DNA of 64,000 bases, taken from NCBI GenBank assembly GCA_017540645.1, contig JAFYAQ010000012.1, forward strand, positions 58,628-122,627, read 5' to 3'. Source of the DNA: Oscillospiraceae bacterium (GTDB lineage: Bacteria > Bacillota > Clostridia > Oscillospirales > Oscillospiraceae). The notes beneath the pieces were generated by a model. It ran no database searches. It worked only from the letters and a program-made list of their open reading frames with translations, and was not told the origin of the DNA. Position numbers and translations under genes: made by a program. Shown here in pieces: positions 39,207 through 47,377 of the stretch; position 1 is the stretch's first letter, and every line of letters starts with the position of its first letter.

Positions 39207-40226
39207 TCACTCCTTTTTCAGATCCAGTACAACCGCGTGGCAGATCCCGGGGATGCTCTCGCCCTGCTGCAGGGATGTGGGGGACAGCAGTGCTCCCGTG
39301 GCCGCAAACAACACTCTGGGCCAATTGCCCCGGGTCATACGCTGGAGGATATGGCCGCAAAGAACACTGGCGCTGCAGCCGCAGCCGGAGCCTCCGGCGT
39401 GAACGTCCTGGGCCGCCCGGTCATAGATCAGCATCCCGCAGTCGGTAGAACAGATACCCAGCGCCACCCCGTCTTTTTGAAATAGTTCGGTCAGGATCTC
39501 ATGTCCCAGATATCCCAGATCCCCGGTGATGATGGCATCGTAGTCCTCCGGTGTCCGCCCGGTGTCCGCAAAGTGAGCCTTCAAGGTCTTATAGGCCGCC
39601 GGCGCCATGGCCGCGCCCATGTTGTTGGCGTCGGTGACTCCGGCGTCAAGGATTTCCCCGGTGGTGATATGCGTTATATACGGACCCGGGCCCTCCGCAG
39701 TGAGGATCATCGCCCCGGCGCCGGTGACGGTCCATTGACTGGTGGGCGGCCGCTGTCCGCCGTATTCCAGGGGCAGGCGGAATTGCCGCTCCGCAGAGCA
39801 GAAATGGGAACTGGTCATGGCGCAGGCGCTGTCTCCATAGCCGCCGTCCAACGCCATGGCCGCCAGGGACAGGCATTCCGCCATGGTGGAACAGGCGCCA
39901 TAGACTCCATAATAGGGCACCGGCAGATCTCTGGCAGCGAAAGTGGAGCCCGTGCACTGATTCAAAAGATCTCCGGCGAACAGGTAATCGATGTCCGACG
40001 GGGAGAGTTTCGCCTTGTCACAGCACAGGGAAAAGCAGTGGTTCAGCATGGCGCTCTCCGCTTTTTCCCAGCTCTTTTGCCCAAAGTAGGAATCGGGACT
40101 GATATAGTCAAACCAATGCCGCAGGGGGCCTTCACCCTCTTTTCCCCCGACAACGCAGGCTCCCGCAGCTACCGAGGGGGGATTTTGCAGTTTCACCGTC
40201 TGTCGCCCCATTCTTTTTTGCGCCAT
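39207..40226 (-). CDS. spoVAD: Stage V sporulation protein AD
   Basis: About 339 residues, thiolase-like fold without catalytic use; SpoVAD binds dipicolinic acid and belongs to the spore SpoVA channel. The N-terminus MGRQTVKLQNPPSVAAGACVVGGKEGEGPL, YGACSTMAECLSLAAMALDGG, and TGDLGYLGHEIL, CGCSASVL are typical. Start at ATG 40226 (MAQKRMGRQ) with AAGG close upstream; ATG 40211 is a possible shorter start. It leads the two-gene unit spoVAD-spoVAE, with no spoVAC before it. Confidence 0.93.
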   Translation of the reverse strand: MAQKRMGRQTVKLQNPPSVAAGACVVGGKEGEGPLRHWFDYISPDSYFGQKSWEKAESAMLNHCFSLCCDKAKLSPSDIDYLFAGDLLNQCTGSTFAARDLPVPYYGVYGACSTMAECLSLAAMALDGGYGDSACAMTSSHFCSAERQFRLPLEYGGQRPPTSQWTVTGAGAMILTAEGPGPYITHITTGEILDAGVTDANNMGAAMAPAAYKTLKAHFADTGRTPEDYDAIITGDLGYLGHEILTELFQKDGVALGICSTDCGMLIYDRAAQDVHAGGSGCGCSASVLCGHILQRMTRGNWPRVLFAATGALLSPTSLQQGESIPGICHAVVLDLKKE

Positions 40227-40271
40227 TCCCTTGCCGCCTTTCTTTTTTTCGGTAGTATTTCCTCCCCCGGC

Positions 40272-40303
40272 AAAAAAATACGTCTGTCCCATGGACAGAC
40301 GTA
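40272..40303 (-). terminator. Terminator of the minus-strand transglutaminase-like gene
   Basis: Eleven-bp stem (40279-40289 with 40293-40303, TACGTCTGTCC/GGACAGACGTA) and seven A residues at 40272-40278 that are T-run on the minus strand. It lies 21 bases past the stop at 40324 and ahead of spoVAD. Confidence 0.9.
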
Positions 40304-40323
40304 TTATTCATCATGCTTTTTTA

Positions 40324-41709
40324 TTATCCTCGACCGACGGCCTGGTAATTCCACCCGGCGGATTTTTCGATCGGCATCATAAAGTTATCCGTATACAGGG
40401 AGGGGTCATTGTTCATAGCCGCTACCCACCAGTAATTCATCTCGATCTCCGGGTCACAGATATAAACCCGCCCGTCCTCCATGGTGATCTCGGTCCAGGC
40501 GTGGGGCTGATTCTGGTTGCCCATGGTGCCGCTGTAGCACACTGCGTTATAGCCCAGTCCACGGGCCAGGGATCGGAACAGCCCCGCGTAACAATAGCAG
40601 TTGCCCCGACCGGTCTCAAAGAGCGTCAGCGCCTCTTGATTTTCCCAGCCCGTTTCCCCGGAAGCGTAGTAATTTCGGGTCAGATACTGGAAATCACTTT
40701 TTACATGGTAGTAGATGGCCCGCAGATCCTCCAGCCGGGGACGGTCCGGCTGTATATACTTCACCAGTGTCTCGGCCACATAGCGATCCAGCGTCGCATC
40801 CCCGCTGGTAAAGCGTCCGTTGCCGTCAAAGGTCAGTCCGTTGTATTCCCCAGTGCGGAAGTACCCCATTTCATCCAAAACATAGAGCATTCCGTCGATC
40901 CAGAGACAGTCGTCCTTGCTCTGCTGCCGCAGGGCCTCCGGCGACAGATCACTGGGTCCTGCAGCCCGAAGAATGGCGTTCACTCCCCAGGAATAGGGGC
41001 TGACGTCCGGGTAATAAGCGCCCTCCGGTACATGGATGGGCCCCAGGAGCGCGGCGATCACATTGGCGGCGATGGCCCGACTGGTGGTATCCGCCTCATA
41101 GGGGAGGATGGACTTCATGATGGATTCGGCGGTCTCCGGATCAAAGAGAGAGCAGATCAGCTCCAGAAACTCCGTTCGGAGCATCGGCTCATCCGCCGTG
41201 TCCTCTCCGGGCATGGGATAGATCGTATCACTCTCCCCGGGCACAAGGGCAGCCACTGCCATCGCAGCATCCCGCCGGGTAAACGGGTCCTCCGGGCGAA
41301 GGAAGCCGTGTTCGTCCGCAAAGAAAAACAGCGCGTCTTCCTTGATCACAGGCCCAACAACCGCATAGTATTTCACATTGTCCGTAACGGGCGCGGCGTC
41401 CGGATCCACTGTCTCGCCGATTTCGTCCGTCCAGCCCTGCACCCGCAGCGCCCGGATGGACGGGACTGCCGGCAGAGTACCCGGGGCTACCGTCTGGCTG
41501 TCGATCAGACTGTCTCCATACCAAAATTCTACCGTATAGCTGGACGGCTGCGTCGCCGAGGGGACCGGAGCGGCGGCGGGCGGCGTCTCATCTTCCGCTG
41601 GAGAACGGATGGGCTGATCCGCCGGCCGGATGCCGCAGCCGGCGAACAGGGATAGTACGATAAGGAGAAAACAGCAAAAAAAGCCTGGCAAAAGCCGTCT
41701 TTTACGCAT
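40324..41709 (-). CDS. Transglutaminase-like lipoprotein with SLH-like repeats (copy A)
   Basis: About 461 residues. ATG 41709 with GGAGG upstream opens a lipoprotein signal peptide with lipobox LFAGC near residue 25. After a Pro/Ala linker come a strand-rich MucBP-like part (YTVEFWYGDSLIDSQTVAPGTLP), SLH-like repeats (FADEHGFLRPEDPFTRRDAAMAVAAL; YYPDVSPYSWGVNAILRAAG) and a C-terminal transglutaminase-core domain with the nucleophile in GRGNCYCYAGLFRSLARGLG, the histidine in PHAWTEI and an aspartate in YICDPEIEM. All three triad residues are kept. It is divergent from a paralogue (41857-43332). It is probably a cell-surface peptidase or crosslinker; the target is unknown. Confidence 0.85.
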   Translation of the reverse strand: MRKRRLLPGFFCCFLLIVLSLFAGCGIRPADQPIRSPAEDETPPAAAPVPSATQPSSYTVEFWYGDSLIDSQTVAPGTLPAVPSIRALRVQGWTDEIGETVDPDAAPVTDNVKYYAVVGPVIKEDALFFFADEHGFLRPEDPFTRRDAAMAVAALVPGESDTIYPMPGEDTADEPMLRTEFLELICSLFDPETAESIMKSILPYEADTTSRAIAANVIAALLGPIHVPEGAYYPDVSPYSWGVNAILRAAGPSDLSPEALRQQSKDDCLWIDGMLYVLDEMGYFRTGEYNGLTFDGNGRFTSGDATLDRYVAETLVKYIQPDRPRLEDLRAIYYHVKSDFQYLTRNYYASGETGWENQEALTLFETGRGNCYCYAGLFRSLARGLGYNAVCYSGTMGNQNQPHAWTEITMEDGRVYICDPEIEMNYWWVAAMNNDPSLYTDNFMMPIEKSAGWNYQAVGRG

Positions 41710-41749
41710 AACGGACAGACCTCCAAAAGGGAATAAACAATGCCAAAAT

Positions 41750-41778
41750 ATTATATGCCCCACGCCGAAGTCTGTCAA
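41750..41778 (-). promoter_or_regulatory. Consensus promoter of transglutaminase-like copy A
   Basis: On the minus strand TTGACA (41773-41778), 17 bases, TATAAT (41750-41755), a full consensus promoter. It lies back-to-back with the promoter of copy B. Confidence 0.88.
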
Positions 41779-41793
41779 TTCCTGTCGAGACTC

Positions 41794-41822
41794 TTGCGCC
41801 CCGGGAAGAAATGATGTAAAAT
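41794..41822 (+). promoter_or_regulatory. Promoter of transglutaminase-like copy B
   Basis: TTGCGC (41794-41799), 17 bases, TAAAAT (41817-41822), 34 bases ahead of the ATG at 41857. The -35 boxes of the two divergent promoters are about 15 bases apart, so one regulator could affect both. Confidence 0.6.
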
Positions 41823-41856
41823 ACCTTCAATTAAACATGAATACGAGGGAACACTC

Positions 41857-43332
41857 ATGATTCGATATAAAAAGATTCTGGTCACAATGATGCTCCTGAC
41901 CGCGGCGGCGATCCTTTTTGGCAGCTGTGCCTATCGACCGAAGGGAGTAAGCGCAGAGAGCACGACCGCCGCTCCGGCGTCCACGGCACAGCCCGAGCCT
42001 ACGCCTACGCCGGCAATCACCCACACGGTCACCTATCGCATGGAAGGAAAGACCCTTTCTGAGGAGCAAGTGGCGGAGGGTACTGCCCCTCTCCATGTCC
42101 CGGGCTTCTCGGATCGAAACGGGATCCTCAGCTGGGAGGACAGCGGCGGCGCTGCGGTAGATGTCTGGAACATCCCGATCATGGAGGATACGGTATACGA
42201 TGTACAGAAAACCGGTCCGGCGCTGAACAGAGAAGGGGCCATTTTTGCCGCGGACACGGACGGCCTTTTCCACCCGCTGAATACCTTCACCCGCTCGGAT
42301 GCGGTTCGCCTCATCTATGAGCTGCTGGGCAAAAAACCCACGGGAGAGACCTTCCTGAAGGATGTGACCACCCACGCCCGCTGCTGGCAGGCCGCCACTA
42401 CCCTGGTTACGGCAGGGTATATCCAGGTGGACGAGGCGGGAAAGTTCTATCCGGACGTGGCCATCACGCCGGAGGATCTGAGCTTTATGCTGGAAAAACT
42501 GTTCTCCCGGGGCGCCGTGGCCGCGGCCATGGAGGGCGTCAGCGGCGAATTGACCCGCGCTCAGGCGGCGATGATCCTGGACAAACTCCTGGAATCACCG
42601 AACGCAGAGCAGTCACCCTATTTCCCGGACGTCTCTCCGGATATGGACTGCTATGAGGCCGTTGAGCATCTGGGCATCCAGGGCAGTATCTCCTGGGTCA
42701 AAGGGGAGCGGGCGGAGCCCGGCTTCGTGAACCTGGAGGGGTATCTCTACCGTGTGGGGGAGGACGGCTATTTCATCCGGGACACCATGGTGGGGACCTT
42801 GTATTTTGACGTCACCGGTCAGTATACCAGCGGTGATGAGGCGGTGGACAGCTATGTAGCCGATATCATCGACAGAAACACAAAAGCCTCCATGAGCCGG
42901 GAGGACATGCTCCGGGCGGTATATGACTACGTCCGGGACCATTATCTCTATTTGAAGCGGAGTCTCTATGAGACGGGAGAAACCGGCTGGGAGCTGAGCG
43001 AGGCGCTGAAAATGTTCCAGACGGGGAAAGGCAACTGCTATAACTTCTCCGGCGCTTTCTGGAGCCTGGCCCGGGGCGTGGGCTATGACGCGGTGTGTTA
43101 TGCCGGCCTGGTGGGCAAGGATCGGGACCCTCACAGCTGGGTGGAGATCGAGTATGACGGCGTTCCCTACATTTTTGACGTGGAGACGGAGATGTCTTAC
43201 CGTCTGGTGGACGACTACATCACCAGTATGTATAAGATCACCTATGAGCGGGGCGAGATCTGGAGCTATGTCCGGGATCACGCGGAGGCGGAGCGGCTCC
43301 TGGCCGAAAAGGCCGCGGCACAATCGGCGTAA
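41857..43332 (+). CDS. Transglutaminase-like lipoprotein with SLH-like repeats (copy B)
   Basis: 491 residues, paralogue of the divergent gene. Signal peptide with lipobox LFGSC near residue 24; a Thr/Pro linker (TPTPAITHT); SLH-like repeats (FAADTDGLFHPLNTFTRSDAVRLIYELL; YFPDVSPDMDCYEAVEHLGI); then the transglutaminase core with GKGNCYNFSGAFWSLARGVGYDAVCYAG, PHSWVEI and FDVETEM, giving Cys, His and Asp. GAGGGA precedes the ATG. The DUF3237-like gene follows after 26 bases and is probably co-transcribed. Surface location is suggested by the lipobox and SLH-like parts. Confidence 0.86.
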   Translation: MIRYKKILVTMMLLTAAAILFGSCAYRPKGVSAESTTAAPASTAQPEPTPTPAITHTVTYRMEGKTLSEEQVAEGTAPLHVPGFSDRNGILSWEDSGGAAVDVWNIPIMEDTVYDVQKTGPALNREGAIFAADTDGLFHPLNTFTRSDAVRLIYELLGKKPTGETFLKDVTTHARCWQAATTLVTAGYIQVDEAGKFYPDVAITPEDLSFMLEKLFSRGAVAAAMEGVSGELTRAQAAMILDKLLESPNAEQSPYFPDVSPDMDCYEAVEHLGIQGSISWVKGERAEPGFVNLEGYLYRVGEDGYFIRDTMVGTLYFDVTGQYTSGDEAVDSYVADIIDRNTKASMSREDMLRAVYDYVRDHYLYLKRSLYETGETGWELSEALKMFQTGKGNCYNFSGAFWSLARGVGYDAVCYAGLVGKDRDPHSWVEIEYDGVPYIFDVETEMSYRLVDDYITSMYKITYERGEIWSYVRDHAEAERLLAEKAAAQSA

Positions 43333-43358
43333 AAAACCAAACCGAAAGGGGAATATAT

Positions 43359-43799
43359 ATGAAAGACAAGCTTGTTTTGACGATCCATGTGGTTTTGGAC
43401 AAGGAGGGCGTCGTCGGCTTTGAGACCCCTGCGGGTCGGGTAAAGATGCTGCCCTTTGCCGGCACGGTGGAGAGCGAGATCTTCAATGGCATTGTGGCTC
43501 CCTGCGGCGTGGATACCCAGGTGACCAACCGGGTCGGCGTGCGGAATATGTCCGCCAAGTATATGCTTATCGGCAAGGACAAGGAGGGCCAGGACTGCCA
43601 CATCTTCGTGGACAATGAAGGCTACTTCACCCCCGGACAACCTCCCAAGCCCTACTTTGAGACCGTCCCCACCTTTATCACCGACAGCAAGTGTCTGGCA
43701 CCCTATCTGATGCGCAATCAGTTCCGGGGCGAGGGTCATTCCCGCCCGGACGGCACCGGCCCGGACATCCTCTTCTTTGAGGTTGTTGACGAATACTGA
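43359..43799 (+). CDS. DUF3237-like small protein
   Basis: 146 residues. The run VVLDKEGVVGFETPAGRVKMLPFAGTVESEIFNGIVAPCGVDTQV and the SAKYMLIGKDKEGQDCHIFVDNEGYF stretch look like DUF3237, a small beta-barrel family with no proven function. No signal peptide, so cytosolic. GAAAGGGG is upstream of the ATG. It shares an mRNA with transglutaminase-like copy B, and a terminator stem follows. Confidence 0.7.
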   Translation: MKDKLVLTIHVVLDKEGVVGFETPAGRVKMLPFAGTVESEIFNGIVAPCGVDTQVTNRVGVRNMSAKYMLIGKDKEGQDCHIFVDNEGYFTPGQPPKPYFETVPTFITDSKCLAPYLMRNQFRGEGHSRPDGTGPDILFFEVVDEY

Positions 43800-43821
43800 A
43801 AAGAATTCAAAGGATCAATCC

Positions 43822-43849
43822 AACAGGCTGCGTCTTTACGCGGCCTGTT
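43822..43849 (+). terminator. Terminator after the DUF3237-like gene
   Basis: A 12-bp stem AACAGGCTGCGT (43822-43833)/ACGCGGCCTGTT (43838-43849) with one G-U type mismatch and a CTTT loop. Only a few T residues follow. Confidence 0.7.
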
Positions 43850-43853
43850 TGCT

Positions 43854-43882
43854 TCATAGAATCCGAAATCCGCTCATATAGT
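43854..43882 (+). promoter_or_regulatory. Possible sigma-E type promoter of spoIIID
   Basis: CATATAGT at 43875-43882 fits the sigma-E -10 pattern (CATAnnnT), and an ATA-containing -35-like element (TCATAGA) begins at 43854. spoIIID is a mother-cell sigma-E gene in B. subtilis. The -35 match is imperfect. Confidence 0.4.
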
Positions 43883-43924
43883 TTCCCCGGAGAGACCCGC
43901 CGCCGATTGGCGCGGGCGAGGGGA

Positions 43925-44191
43925 GTGGTAGGCATTCATACGGACAGCATCGAGACGCGCTCCCGAACCGAGGCGGCGTATATCATAGAAAATCAAGCCA
44001 CCGTCCGGGCTGCGGCGGAACGCTTCGGCGTATCAAAAAGCACAGTGCATAAGGATATGGCCGATCGCCTCCGGGAGATCGACCGGCTGCTGTATGAGGA
44101 AGTGCGGCTGATTCTGGAGCAGAATAAGGCAGAGCGCCATCTCCGGGGCGGAGCCGCTACCCGGCGGAAGTACAAGGGCACGGACAAATAA
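43925..44191 (+). CDS. spoIIID: Sporulation transcription regulator SpoIIID
   Basis: About 88 residues. The helix-turn-helix protein acts in the mother cell to switch on and off sigma-E and sigma-K genes. Family blocks: RSRTEAAYIIENQATVRAAAERFGVSKSTVHKDMADRL, then LILEQNKAERHLRGGAATRRKYKG, matching SpoIIID across its length. The start is uncertain: GAGG(GG)AG at about 43918-43925 is followed by GTG 43925, and TTG 43907 is another choice. It stands alone between a terminator stem and the tryptophan T-box promoter. Confidence 0.94.
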   Translation: MVGIHTDSIETRSRTEAAYIIENQATVRAAAERFGVSKSTVHKDMADRLREIDRLLYEEVRLILEQNKAERHLRGGAATRRKYKGTDK

Positions 44192-44216
44192 TTCTTTAAA
44201 TCAATAAAGCTTTTTC

Positions 44217-44245
44217 TTGACAAATCAAAGACCGGCACTTATAAT
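44217..44245 (+). promoter_or_regulatory. Consensus sigma-A promoter of the T-box/trp transporter unit
   Basis: TTGACA (44217-44222), exactly 17 bases, TATAAT (44240-44245). A perfect match to both hexamers, immediately before the T-box leader. Confidence 0.92.
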
Positions 44246-44251
44246 GCAGAC

Positions 44252-44525
44252 AATACAGCAAACCGATGAGCAAGAAGAGTACCCGGGATCTATCGTCTCC
44301 CAGCGAGCCGCGGACAGTGTGAGCGCGGCAGCCGAACCCCGGCGAATGGACTTGCGAGGGCGGTCGAAAACGGCCAGTGCCGTGAGTAGTAACCGACGGG
44401 AACCGCACCCGTTATCCTGGCGGCGTGCATGTTCGTGCGCGAGAGAGTGGGCGCTATGCGCCAATGTGGGTGGTACCGCAGGATGTTTCGTCTTGTCCCA
44501 GTGTGTGGACAGGGCGATTTTTTTG
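44252..44525 (+). promoter_or_regulatory. T-box riboswitch, tryptophan specifier
   Basis: A long structured leader between promoter and the ABC transporter. It contains the Stem I AGCGAG…TGTGAGC AG-bulge region, the specifier loop GAATGGAC with codon TGG (44347-44349, Trp), the T-box TGGTACCGC (44471-44479) that pairs with the tRNA acceptor end, and an intrinsic terminator: CGTCTTGTCC (44489-44498) with GGACAGGGCG (44507-44516) followed by seven T residues (44518-44524). Uncharged tRNA-Trp should let transcription pass. This matches a tryptophan uptake operon. Confidence 0.92.
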
Positions 44526-44635
44526 TTCGGATGGAGGATGCAAAATGATAGGTTTCCTGATGACCCGGCGATGGCGCGGCTGAGTTTTTCACCCGTCATC
44601 ACCAAAACACTGAATTTGAAAAAGGAGATATTATC

Positions 44636-45613
44636 ATGAAAAAGACAATGAAAGCCGTAGTTTGCCTCGCCATGTGCGCTGTACTTTTGTTCGCCCTGAC
44701 CGCCTGCGGCGGGAGCAAAACCGCTGTAAAGTCCATCGGAATCAATCAGTACGGGGAGCATGCCTCTCTGGATAACTGCCGCATCGGCTTTCTGCAGGGA
44801 CTGAAGGAAGCGGGGCTGGAGGAAGGGAAGGACTTCACGGTGGACTATCAGAACGCCGGCTTTGACGATACCGTGAACGCCCAGATCGCCGCCAGCTTTG
44901 CGGCCAACAATGTGGACATGATGGTGGCCATCGCCACGCCCTCCGCCGTGGCCTGCTTCTCCGCCGCCGAGGACAAGGATATTCCCGTGGTTTTCTCCGC
45001 CATCTCCGACCCGGTGAGCGCCGGCCTTGCCGAGGGCAATATCACCGGCACCTCCGATAAACTGCCCGTAGAGGCCCAGCTGGATCTGATCCGTACGCTG
45101 CAGCCCGATGCCAAGACCATCGGTATCATCTATACCACCAGCGAGGCCAATTCCGTCTCCACCATCGCCGAATACCAGGAAAAGGCTCCCTCTTATGGCT
45201 TCACCATTGACGCCATCGGCGTCACCGCCCAGTCGGAGGTGACCCAGGCGGTGGACACCCTGCTCAGCCGCAATGTGGATCTGCTGAACAATCTGACGGA
45301 CAACAACGTGGTGGGCGTGCTGCCCGCGATCCTGGAAAAGACCAACGAGGCGAAGATACCGGTCTACGGCTCCGAGGTGGAGCAGGTAAAGATCGGCTGT
45401 GTGGCCGCCGCGGGTATCGACTATGTGCAGCTGGGTATCCAGACCGGAAAAATGGCAGCCCGGGTGCTGAAGGGTGAGATCACCTGCGCCAACCTCCCCT
45501 TTGAGACCATCAGCGAGTACGGCATCTATGTGAACTCCGCCGCCCTTGCCGAGATGGGCATCGCCCTTCCCGCTTCTGTAGCGGAAAAGGCCGTGGAATC
45601 CAACGCCGCCTGA
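44636..45613 (+). CDS. ABC transporter substrate-binding lipoprotein, TrpX-like
   Basis: 325 residues, ABC_sub_bind family. Lipoprotein signal with lipobox FALTACGG near residue 22, then KSIGINQYGEHASLDNCRIGFLQGLKEAGLEEGKDFTVDYQNAGF, with the alternating alpha/beta blocks (VMVAIATPSAVACFSAAEDKDIPVVFSAISDPV) of the family. AAGGAG precedes ATG 44636. It is controlled by a Trp-specific T-box and followed by permease and ATPase genes, as predicted from comparative genomics for TrpXYZ tryptophan importers. Trp as ligand is inferred from the T-box codon. Confidence 0.93.
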   Translation: MKKTMKAVVCLAMCAVLLFALTACGGSKTAVKSIGINQYGEHASLDNCRIGFLQGLKEAGLEEGKDFTVDYQNAGFDDTVNAQIAASFAANNVDMMVAIATPSAVACFSAAEDKDIPVVFSAISDPVSAGLAEGNITGTSDKLPVEAQLDLIRTLQPDAKTIGIIYTTSEANSVSTIAEYQEKAPSYGFTIDAIGVTAQSEVTQAVDTLLSRNVDLLNNLTDNNVVGVLPAILEKTNEAKIPVYGSEVEQVKIGCVAAAGIDYVQLGIQTGKMAARVLKGEITCANLPFETISEYGIYVNSAALAEMGIALPASVAEKAVESNAA

Positions 45614-45657
45614 AGCTTTCCCCCGGCTCATAGCCAACAACGAAAGGACACACCGCC

Positions 45658-46554
45658 ATGAACGTCTTTCTGGACCTGGTCGCCGGTACGCTGACACAGG
45701 GCTTGATCTATGCGCTGATCTCCTACGGTATATTTATCACTTATAAGATCCTGGACTTCCCCGATCTGACGGTGGACGGCAGCTTTCCTTTGGGAGCTGC
45801 CGTTACCGCGGTACTTCTGACCCGGGGCGCTGCCCCCTGGCTGACGCTGCCGGTGGCGGTCCTGATCGGTGCCACGGCAGGCCTTTGTACGGGCCTAATC
45901 CATGTGAAGGCCGGGGTGAGGGACCTGCTGGCCGGTATCATCACCATGACGGCCCTGTTCTCCATCAACCTCCAGCTGGCCGGCTCCAATCTGACCGTGC
46001 CAAGGGCGGTGGACACCATTTTCACCTCCCGGCCGGTGATGGCCCTCTTGGGCGGCGTGCCGCTGCTGTATCGAAAGCTCATTGTCTCCACGCTGCTTGC
46101 CCTGGTGATCAAGCTTATCCTGGACGCCTATTTCCGCACGAAAAACGGCCTGCTTCTGCGGGCGGTAGGCGACAACGACACCCTGGTCACCACGCTGGCG
46201 GTGGACAAGGGACGGCTGAAAATTCTGGGATTAATGATCGCCAACGCCCTGGTGGCCCTCTGCGGCTGTCTGGTCTGCCATGAGCAGCGGAGCTTCAGCG
46301 CCACCATGGGCACCGGACAGATGGTGTTCGGTTTGGCAGCCGTGATCATCGGCACCACCATCTTCCGCCGCGCCTCCCGGGTCAAGGGCACCACTGCGGC
46401 GGTGGTTGGCAGCGTGATCTATAAGGCGGTCATCCAGATCGCCATCAGCCTGGGTCTTCCCGCCAACCTTTTGAAATTGGTGACGGCTGTCCTGTTCCTG
46501 TGCATTCTCGTCCTGGGCACCCGGCAGGGAAAGGGGGCGGAGCGCCGTGCTTGA
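45658..46554 (+). CDS. ABC transporter permease, TrpY-like
   Basis: 298-residue inner-membrane permease of the BPD_transp_2 type with about 8-9 helices. The start GTLTQGLIYALISYGIFITYKILDFPDLTVDGSFPLGAAVTAVLL and the cytosolic loop KTKNG-type segment RTKNGLLLRAVGDNDTLVTTLAVDKGRLKILGLMIANALVALCG are characteristic of the partner permeases of ABC_sub_bind proteins. It is preceded by AACGAAAGGA. Its end overlaps the ATPase start by 8 bases. Confidence 0.93.
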   Translation: MNVFLDLVAGTLTQGLIYALISYGIFITYKILDFPDLTVDGSFPLGAAVTAVLLTRGAAPWLTLPVAVLIGATAGLCTGLIHVKAGVRDLLAGIITMTALFSINLQLAGSNLTVPRAVDTIFTSRPVMALLGGVPLLYRKLIVSTLLALVIKLILDAYFRTKNGLLLRAVGDNDTLVTTLAVDKGRLKILGLMIANALVALCGCLVCHEQRSFSATMGTGQMVFGLAAVIIGTTIFRRASRVKGTTAAVVGSVIYKAVIQIAISLGLPANLLKLVTAVLFLCILVLGTRQGKGAERRA

Positions 46555-47320
46555 GCTGAAAAACATCACAAAGGTCTATAACCCCGGGGAGATCACGGAG
46601 GTCTGTGTTTTCCGGGATTTTAACCTCAGCGTGGAGGAGGGAGCCTTTGTTTCCGTAGTTGGAAGCAACGGCAGCGGAAAGACCTCTCTTTTGAACATCA
46701 TCTGCGGATCTATCCCCATCGAGTCCGGATCCATTGTTGTGAACGGCCAGGATATCACCAGGGAAAAGGAATTTGCCCGCTGCCGCCGTATTGGACGGGT
46801 GTATCAGAATCCAGCCGCCGGTACCAGTCCGGGACTGACCATGCTGGAAAACCTGTCCCTGGCGGACAATAAGGGAAAAGCATACGGCCTGCGCCGGGGT
46901 GTGGACCGTCGCCGCCGGGAGGATTACCGCGCCCAGCTTTCCGAGCTGGGATTGGGGCTGGAGGACAAGCTGGATGTAAAACTGGGCAGTCTCTCCGGCG
47001 GACAGCGGCAGGCGGTGGCGCTGCTGATGGCTACCATGACTCCCATCGATTTTCTGATCCTGGATGAGCATACCGCCGCTCTGGACCCCAAGACGGCGGA
47101 GATTATCATGGGGCTCACAGACCGTGTGATCCGGGAAAAACACCTGACCGCTATCATGGTGACCCACAATCTCCGCTATGCGGTGGAGTACGGCAGCCGT
47201 CTCCTCATGCTGGACAGGGGCCGGGCCGTATTGGACTGTGCCGGAGAGGAAAAAAAGAATCTCGCCGTGGACGATATTCTCTCTCTGTTCAACCGGATCA
47301 GCATCGAATGCGGAAACTGA
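46547..47320 (+). CDS. ABC transporter ATP-binding protein, TrpZ-like
   Basis: 257-residue ATPase. Walker A VVGSNGSGKTSLLN (about residues 37-50), signature LSGGQRQAVAL (about 145-155), Walker B FLILDEHTAALD (about 168-179), and switch histidine in MVTHNLR. The start is GTG 46547 with a G-rich ribosome site (GGGGGCGGAG). It overlaps the permease gene and completes the Trp T-box transporter. Confidence 0.94.
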   Translation: MLELKNITKVYNPGEITEVCVFRDFNLSVEEGAFVSVVGSNGSGKTSLLNIICGSIPIESGSIVVNGQDITREKEFARCRRIGRVYQNPAAGTSPGLTMLENLSLADNKGKAYGLRRGVDRRRREDYRAQLSELGLGLEDKLDVKLGSLSGGQRQAVALLMATMTPIDFLILDEHTAALDPKTAEIIMGLTDRVIREKHLTAIMVTHNLRYAVEYGSRLLMLDRGRAVLDCAGEEKKNLAVDDILSLFNRISIECGN

Positions 47321-47335
47321 ATCAAGAATAGAAAA

Positions 47336-47376
47336 GCAGGGCGAAGGGATCAGATCCCTTCGCCCTGCGATTTTTT
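47336..47376. terminator. Terminator between trp transporter and rsmE
   Basis: A long near-perfect stem (GCAGGGCGAAGGGAT 47336-47350 with ATCCCTTCGCCCTGC 47354-47368), CAG loop and six T residues. Genes converge on it; an AAAA stretch before it would also give a T-run on the minus strand. Confidence 0.93.
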
Positions 47377-47377
47377 A

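Noticed and set aside
44225..45697. 490-codon minus-strand frame across the T-box and trpX-like gene
   Set aside because: The region is a structured leader and lipoprotein gene on the plus strand; this frame is Gly/His-rich without motifs.
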